Below the pieces are notes generated by a model that did no database searches, was not told the DNA's origin, and was given only the letters and a program-made list of their open reading frames with translations. A DNA stretch of 64,000 nt from Macquaria australasica (Eukaryota; Chordata; Actinopteri; Centrarchiformes; Percichthyidae), in NCBI GenBank assembly GCA_005408345.1, contig SEMN01000121.1, forward strand, positions 183,501 through 247,500, written 5' to 3'. Within the stretch, counting starts at the first letter, position 1. Each line of letters opens with the position of its first letter. This document shows, in pieces, positions 59,096-64,000 of this stretch. Made by a program: the position numbers and the translations under genes.

Positions 59096-59570
59096 GTGCA
59101 TTCCTGACTTACTCATGAGCCAGCACTCTTTCTTAGAGGTGACTTGTTTTAATTAATGTCTGTGTGAGTTGTTATTGTTTGGGTGCATGTTTACTTTGGG
59201 GGGGATTTTATTACTGCTGGATGTACTGACTACACACATTTTGTGGTCTCCCTCTTTTAAAGAGTCACCTTGTCATGTAACCACTAGATGGAGATCTTTT
59301 GCTTTGTATGTCGTTAGATGTTTCTTTTTTTCCCATGGCTGTGTTAAGTTTGTGTGAATGGTCTGTTGTAAGGGAGGTGGGGGTCTGAACACATGGAGGT
59401 GTCACTCCTTATCAGGAAGGAAACAGGTTGGGTGGAAGGCCCCCTTAACTGCAGTCTTATACTGCCAAAGAGTGGGCCACCAGGGACAATATTTTCATTA
59501 TAAACACAGGAGAGACCACGTCTCCCCTACTTTATTCTACCATTCTCTCTCTCTCACACTCACACACTCA

Positions 59571-59577
<7 letters not shown>

Positions 59578-59626
<49 letters not shown>
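59578..59626 (+). repeat. (CA)n microsatellite with CT flank
   Basis: About 23 CA units preceded by 'ctctctctct'. Confidence 0.95.
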
Positions 59627-59630
<4 letters not shown>

Positions 59631-61069
59631 AATTCCGTTAAATGTCGTGTTTGATTGAGCAGCACCAAACCGCAGCACTCAGTCACACCTCGCCGGTGAT
59701 ATCTGATGCTGACAGCTCTGACCGACACCCAGCCTTATCCCTTCAGGACCTCGTGTACGCCTCCCAATTGCCTGCTGAGGCTCGCGCTCACACGCACGCG
59801 TACAGTGTTGGTGGCTCAGTCATTGTGCTGTGCAATTGGGGGGGGTCATTATGTTGCACTTTATCAGAGCGCTTTCCTCCTTTTCTACTCTGCCAGATTT
59901 GATGCGCATGGCTGTGCGCCAAGGTAAACACGGGGCGCACTTATCTGCCCTACTGAAAGCTGCAAGTGGTGACGGGGGAGCCGCGAGAGGAGAGAGTGAG
60001 TTTGTCCCCAGAGGAGGCCGCAGTAAATAGGCACAAGCGATTGCGCACGATTTAGCATCAACTTTAATTATTGCATGTATTCAGAGATAACACTTCTCGG
60101 GCTCGCCTGCAAACTGATTTATGCAGTGTCTGACACATTCGTGGTCGTCTCCCTACTAGGGATCATTCATTTCTATTCAGAGATGTGAGCATATGCACAA
60201 TCCATCCAGAGACAAAAATGCTAACCATATTCGTGCATTTTTGAGTGGGGGCGCATGTGTTGTGTTTGAATATTTATGAGGTAAAGCGCGCAAGAAAGCT
60301 ATGTTGGATAGATGTGCATGTCAAACACCGGAAAGGTGTGCTGATGTGCCCATCTGGTAGCACTTTCACGGTGCTTACCGTGCCGTATGTGCCCAAAACG
60401 GAACCCTCCGGATCTGCAGAACTAATCTGAGAGCCGAGGGACTGGGGAGCACAGGAGGTGGGACGGTGACCCGTCATTAACCCCGAGATGAGCGGAACCA
60501 CGCAGGGGCGGAGATTCATCAAGTGGCCCATCTTGAAAGGAGAAGTGGATGGTCATTACAACTTCATATGGCAGGATGAGCTGACATTATAGCTTAAATA
60601 AGTTCATATTTAAAATGAAGTTAATATCAGACCATGTTAGTATTTGATCTTTTAGTTGGATCAGAACAAATTAGTTTCAAATGTAGCTGGACAAAATGAA
60701 AAAAAAAAATGACATTCGGAACAAATTAGCTCTAATAATTTAGTAAGCTACATCTAATAATGGTACAATGATCAGTCACAGCAGACTGGCCTGACAGCGC
60801 TTTGATGGGAGGTGACATTAATGCCACTCTTCAGGGTTAATTAGTTGACGCCCCTGTTGCCAGTAAAGTCCACATTTTACTTGAACTTGCACTTTATTAA
60901 TGCCAGTTCTTGAATAAGCCGGACTAACACGTGACTCCAAACAAGTTTGATCACATTTCTGCGGGCAGGACATTGTCCAGAAATTGCGCATCAACAAATC
61001 GACTTTAACTGTCTCTAATAGGCTATTGTTTAAAGATCATAAAAATCTCAACAAGGTATTGTGTCTCAG

Positions 61070-61294
61070 TGTGCCTCGGGAGAGAGGCTGCTGAGCCGCA
61101 CAGTGGGCAGAGAGGGACAGAGGAGGCAGCCAGAAAAGGAAGCACGACTCGCTTATCGCGTCATTCTGGGCTTAGGCGTTGAGCAGGAAACAGCCTTTCC
61201 TCTCGGATTGTCGCATTAGGAACAAACACACAATTTTGTCTTTGCTCAATGCACCCCTCGGCACAGAACACGCGGAAGCCGGTCAGAAGGAAAA
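61070..61294 (+). promoter_or_regulatory. plxnd1: plxnd1 5' UTR / proximal promoter
   Basis: The bases before the plxnd1 ATG contain CpG-bearing stretches ('gctgagccgcac', 'acgactcgcttatcgcg', 'acacgcggaagccgg') and no TATA box at a convincing distance. The start-codon context is AAAAATGCC, with A at -3. The transcription start cannot be placed from sequence alone. Confidence 0.5.
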
Positions 61295-62506
61295 ATGCCT
61301 CCTTCGATAGAGATAGCTGTTCTGCTCCTCGGCGTCCTGGCTTTGGAGACGCGCCGGAGTGCCAGCGCGCTGCACATCCAACAGGCATTCGCGTCTCCAA
61401 ATCAGACCAATAACTTCGTGGTGGACCCGGTGTCAAGAAAGGTCTACCTGGCCACCGTCAACACAGTCTACCAGCTGAACGGGACCCTGAGCATCGAGGT
61501 GGAGAAGAGGACCGGGCCGGTGGAGGACAACCTGTTGTGCCATGCGCCACAGCTGCCCCAGGCTCCGTGCGAGCATCCCAAATCCCTCACTGACAACTAC
61601 AACAAGCTCCTGAAGCTGGACCGGGAGCAAGGGGTCGTGGTGGTGTGTGGATCCGTGTATCAAGGCTTCTGTGAGCTCCGAAAAATGGAGAATATTTCGG
61701 AGATAGCGGTGGAGTTCCCACCTCAGGGCGAGAAGACTGTTTTCCCCAGCATGCTCAACATCGCTGCCAATCACCCGAACGCATCCACTGTCGGGCTCAT
61801 CTTCAAGAGCCACGGGGGAAACACCCGGCTCCTTGTCGGGGCGACTTACACAGGGGCTGGTACCCTGTTTTTCCCCAAAAACCATAGCAAGGAGGACCTG
61901 CGCTTTGAAAACACCCCGGAGATCGCCATCCGCTCCTTGAACATCAAGGATTTATCCCGACTTTTCACCTATGACATTAACCCTTCAGAGGATAATGTGT
62001 TCAAGATCAAACAAGAGGTTAAAACCAAAAACAAGCTGAACTTCGTCCACGCTTTCATCCAGAAGACTTATTCTTACATTGCCTTCAATAATGATGCGAA
62101 AATGGGCCACAAGGAGAGCCAGCCCAACAGCATCCTCGCCAGGATATGTCTGGATACCGAGAACCCCCGAAAACCCTCCGGACCGGAGAGCAGGAAGCTT
62201 ACTGAATCCTACATCCAGATGCCTCTACAGTGTGGATTTAACGGGAACATTTACAACCGGCTGCTGTCTGTTTACCCCGCGGAGATCCACAGGGACGACG
62301 GGAAGAGCTCGGAGCCGTACCTGTTTGGAGTGTTTTCCAAGGGGGACAGAAAGTCTGCTCTGTGCGCTTTCAAGTTTGGAGACATCGAGGAGGAGATCCG
62401 ACAAGGCCGCAGGAACTGCTCCAACTCTCCCAGCAGCGATGTTCAGGTTCTGGACAGCGTTATCCAGGGCTCCGGGGCGGCCTGCATTCAGAAGGGAAAC
62501 CTGGTG
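61295..62506 (+). CDS. plxnd1: plxnd1 coding exon 1 (signal peptide and sema domain), partial gene
   Basis: Encodes the first 404 residues of plexin D1, the single-pass receptor for semaphorins such as Sema3E that guides endothelial cells and axons; loss in zebrafish (out of bounds) disturbs intersegmental vessels. Residues 1-25 are a signal peptide (IAVLLLGVLAL core, likely cut after SASA). The rest is sema-domain beta-propeller. 'LCHAPQLPQAPCEHP' (81-95), 'LTDNYNKLL' (98-106), 'VVVCGSVYQGFC' (115-126), 'PSMLNIAANHPNASTVGL' and 'FENTPEIAIRSL' are diagnostic of plexin D1. Cys82, 92, 118 and 126 are the early conserved cysteines; N36, N62 and N133 lie in N-glycosylation sequons. The exon ends NLV at a GTAAGG donor (62507), phase 0. 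The PSI, IPT, transmembrane and GAP parts lie beyond the window. Confidence 0.96.
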
Positions 62507-64000
62507 GTAAGGGTTTATGATCTCTTTTATTAGCCAACATAAAAATATTACATTTGAAATTAGTTTAGTTTAGTTTGATTTCATTTCATGTGGGCGTGTT
62601 ATGCAAAACAATGTACATTTTATCAGGTGACAGTGGTTTAAACTCTAATTTAACAGAAAAAAATGGGAAATAATCCAGTAAGTTTTCTATAAACGTGTCA
62701 TTATCTTGATGTGGCAGAATAAGACAACATTCACAACAAGAGAACAACAGACAAATTATTAACCTCACTATCACATTTTTTAAATTTATTTATTATTTTG
62801 TAAATATTATTGGATTCTAAATGGATATATTCCCATTGGACAAAGCCTGAAGATGATGAAAATTGGAGCTTTAGTTTAATTATTACCCTTTTTATTTTCT
62901 CTACCACTGCAACTCAGTTTTCCTTGTATGTCCAAACACACTTGGCCTATAAACCTGTGTCTGATTCTGATTTATGAAAGCTGTAGGCCCTTACAGTTGT
63001 TCTGACCCTACAAAAATAAGACAAACTCACTCACGACTGCTGTAGCTCTCTAACTCTGACAGTTTCCATTTTTGCTTACAGCAGTTATCCTCTTTAACCC
63101 AGAGGCTTATGACTTGGAGAGAGGATCTCCCATGTCAGGAGTAAAGGTCATGATAGATGGAAAAAATGCTCCACAGCCACGCTGGGGGTTATGGGAAGAA
63201 TGAGATTCCTCTCACATCCAGCAGCTCCCCGTCTTATCAAATATGAAGAGAGGAAGGGGTCAATAGTGTACTATGTTTTTTAGTTAAACCTCTCACATGT
63301 CCTTTTTTTATTGCGTGTGTGCTGCCAACTATAACTCAACCATAAATTTAGCACAATTTTAGTCAACAAACCAATGAATAGTGAATAAATAGCAGCTTTG
63401 TCACAAACACATGGTCAGATATTATCTAGTGTTTTAACTGCAGGCTTTCCACTTGCATACCAAACTAAATATTTGCCCTTAAGGAAACCTAAGCATTGCA
63501 CACTATATTTGCCCCCTGTGTTTTCCCTCAGTATTGATGGTGTCTGATAATAAAGGCAGAGAAAGCTTTGCACAGTTTCATTGGAATGCAGTGAATCCAG
63601 CTTTTTATTGTGACGGTTTTGACTGACAGGGCTGAGGTCAAAGGAGGCTGTCTTGTGACCACAGTGCTGTCAGGTCAGGAAGTTGCCCTCCTCGCTGGCA
63701 CTGTCTTGTCGACTGTGGCCCCAGGGCCACTCCCCCCGTGACCAGTTTTCTGAGTACTATCTCAATTGGCCCACAGGCCACCGTGAGAAAGACAACCACT
63801 CAGTTCAAAGTGGCTTAGCGTGGAGTTTTTCTCTTGTTGTAGTACAGCCTCACAGAATAAAGTTAGTCTTTCTTTAGTTTTACATATGTGTTGCCATGGC
63901 CGCTGAAATGTGATCCTTTTTGTAGTCGACAGTCTGAAGGCCAGCACAGAGGGAAAGCCAGACACAATTTATGATAAGAGAGACGAAGCCCCGAGCACAA
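62507..64000 (+). other. plxnd1: plxnd1 intron 1 (continues past the window)
   Basis: No second plxnd1 exon is found: nothing resembling the expected LQPEQLDCG continuation is present. The sequence is AT-rich, without a recognised repeat and with no other gene. The open frames near 63700-63960 are short and unassigned. Confidence 0.8.

Larger units (their letters stand above)
15780..59112 (+). other. tmcc1: tmcc1 gene locus (alternative promoters to poly(A) site)
   Basis: This is the inferred extent of the tmcc1 transcription unit, from the CpG-rich first-exon candidate to the AATAAATAAA poly(A) signal. The common module (51848-57115) is certain from the protein sequence. The upstream limit is inferred from base composition and a consensus donor at 15907. 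The nested candidate first exons would give one long isoform (695 residues) and several short ones (about 478-479 residues, or about 568 if the 50601 start is used). Human TMCC1 also has a long and shorter N-terminal variants, which supports the reading in general terms. Teleosts can carry tmcc1a and tmcc1b after genome duplication; which one this is cannot be told here. Confidence 0.75.
57116..59112 (+). other. tmcc1: tmcc1 3' UTR
   Basis: About 2.0 kb of AT-rich non-coding sequence from the stop codon to the first strong poly(A) signal. It contains an 8-bp-stem hairpin (57500-57527) and a (TCTCC)n-like pyrimidine stretch (58576-58612). No canonical AATAAA is seen earlier in this stretch, so a long 3' UTR is likely, as in human TMCC1. 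Confidence 0.7.
59113..61294 (+). other. tmcc1-plxnd1 intergenic region
   Basis: Only about 2.2 kb separates the tmcc1 poly(A) signal from the plxnd1 start codon. It has a CT-then-CA array (about 59545-59626), and from about 59680 on it becomes richer in CpG (59740-60060 and 60240-60540), unlike the introns to the left. No separate gene is recognised. The CpG-richer part is the likely plxnd1 promoter and enhancer area. Confidence 0.6.

Noticed and set aside
59890..60030. ATG-initiated frame with a GTAAAC donor upstream of plxnd1
   Set aside because: A short MRMAVRQ-type start followed by a moderate donor in CpG-rich DNA. Plexin D1 already has its signal peptide and start in the exon at 61295, so an upstream coding exon is not needed.

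Overview
The window looks like teleost fish nuclear DNA, probably from a spiny-rayed (percomorph-like) fish. It is AT-leaning, rich in (CA)n microsatellites, has GT-AG introns, and carries several dispersed repeats that I recognise from many teleost genomes. There are no operons, bacterial signals or CRISPR arrays. Two protein-coding genes can be supported, both on the + strand.

Gene 1 is tmcc1 (transmembrane and coiled-coil domain family 1), complete from about 15.8 kb to 59.1 kb. Five coding exons assemble into a 695-residue ER membrane protein: 27065-27751, 51848-52105, 52359-53050, 54944-55079 and 56801-57115. Every splice site is GT/AG and the reading frame is maintained throughout. A CpG-rich stretch near 15.8-15.9 kb, ending in a perfect GTAAGT donor, is the likely upstream promoter and non-coding first exon. 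Inside the 24-kb intron between the first two coding exons there are three further candidate first exons (30612-30650, 45357-45392 and 50868-50906, the last possibly opening at 50601). Each starts with ATG and ends in a phase-0 donor, so each could splice onto the shared exon at 51848. The locus therefore looks like a stack of alternative promoters that swap the N-terminus of one common coiled-coil/membrane module. A proline-rich in-frame exon candidate (29899-30054) carries a stop and could truncate the long isoform.

Gene 2 is plxnd1 (plexin D1). Only its first coding exon is present (61295-62506, 404 residues): signal peptide plus most of the sema domain. Its first intron runs off the right edge. 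The tmcc1 poly(A) signal lies only about 2.2 kb upstream of the plxnd1 start codon. A tandem, same-strand TMCC1-PLXND1 arrangement is also found in human 3q22, so this is conserved synteny.

The first 15.7 kb and the introns hold no recognisable further genes. They hold mobile-element remains: a hAT-type MITE with a perfect 8-bp target duplication (8912-9400), a second MITE with 26-bp inverted ends and an 8-bp duplication (32397-32870), a solo LTR on the minus strand (23049-23394), a TA-flanked short inverted-repeat element next to the last tmcc1 exon (56428-56692), two copies of a fold-back repeat (about 19655-19945 and 28067-28628), several older teleost repeats, and about a dozen microsatellites. 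I see no previously undescribed system. The most interesting biology is the tmcc1 alternative-promoter stack and the well-preserved element boundaries.
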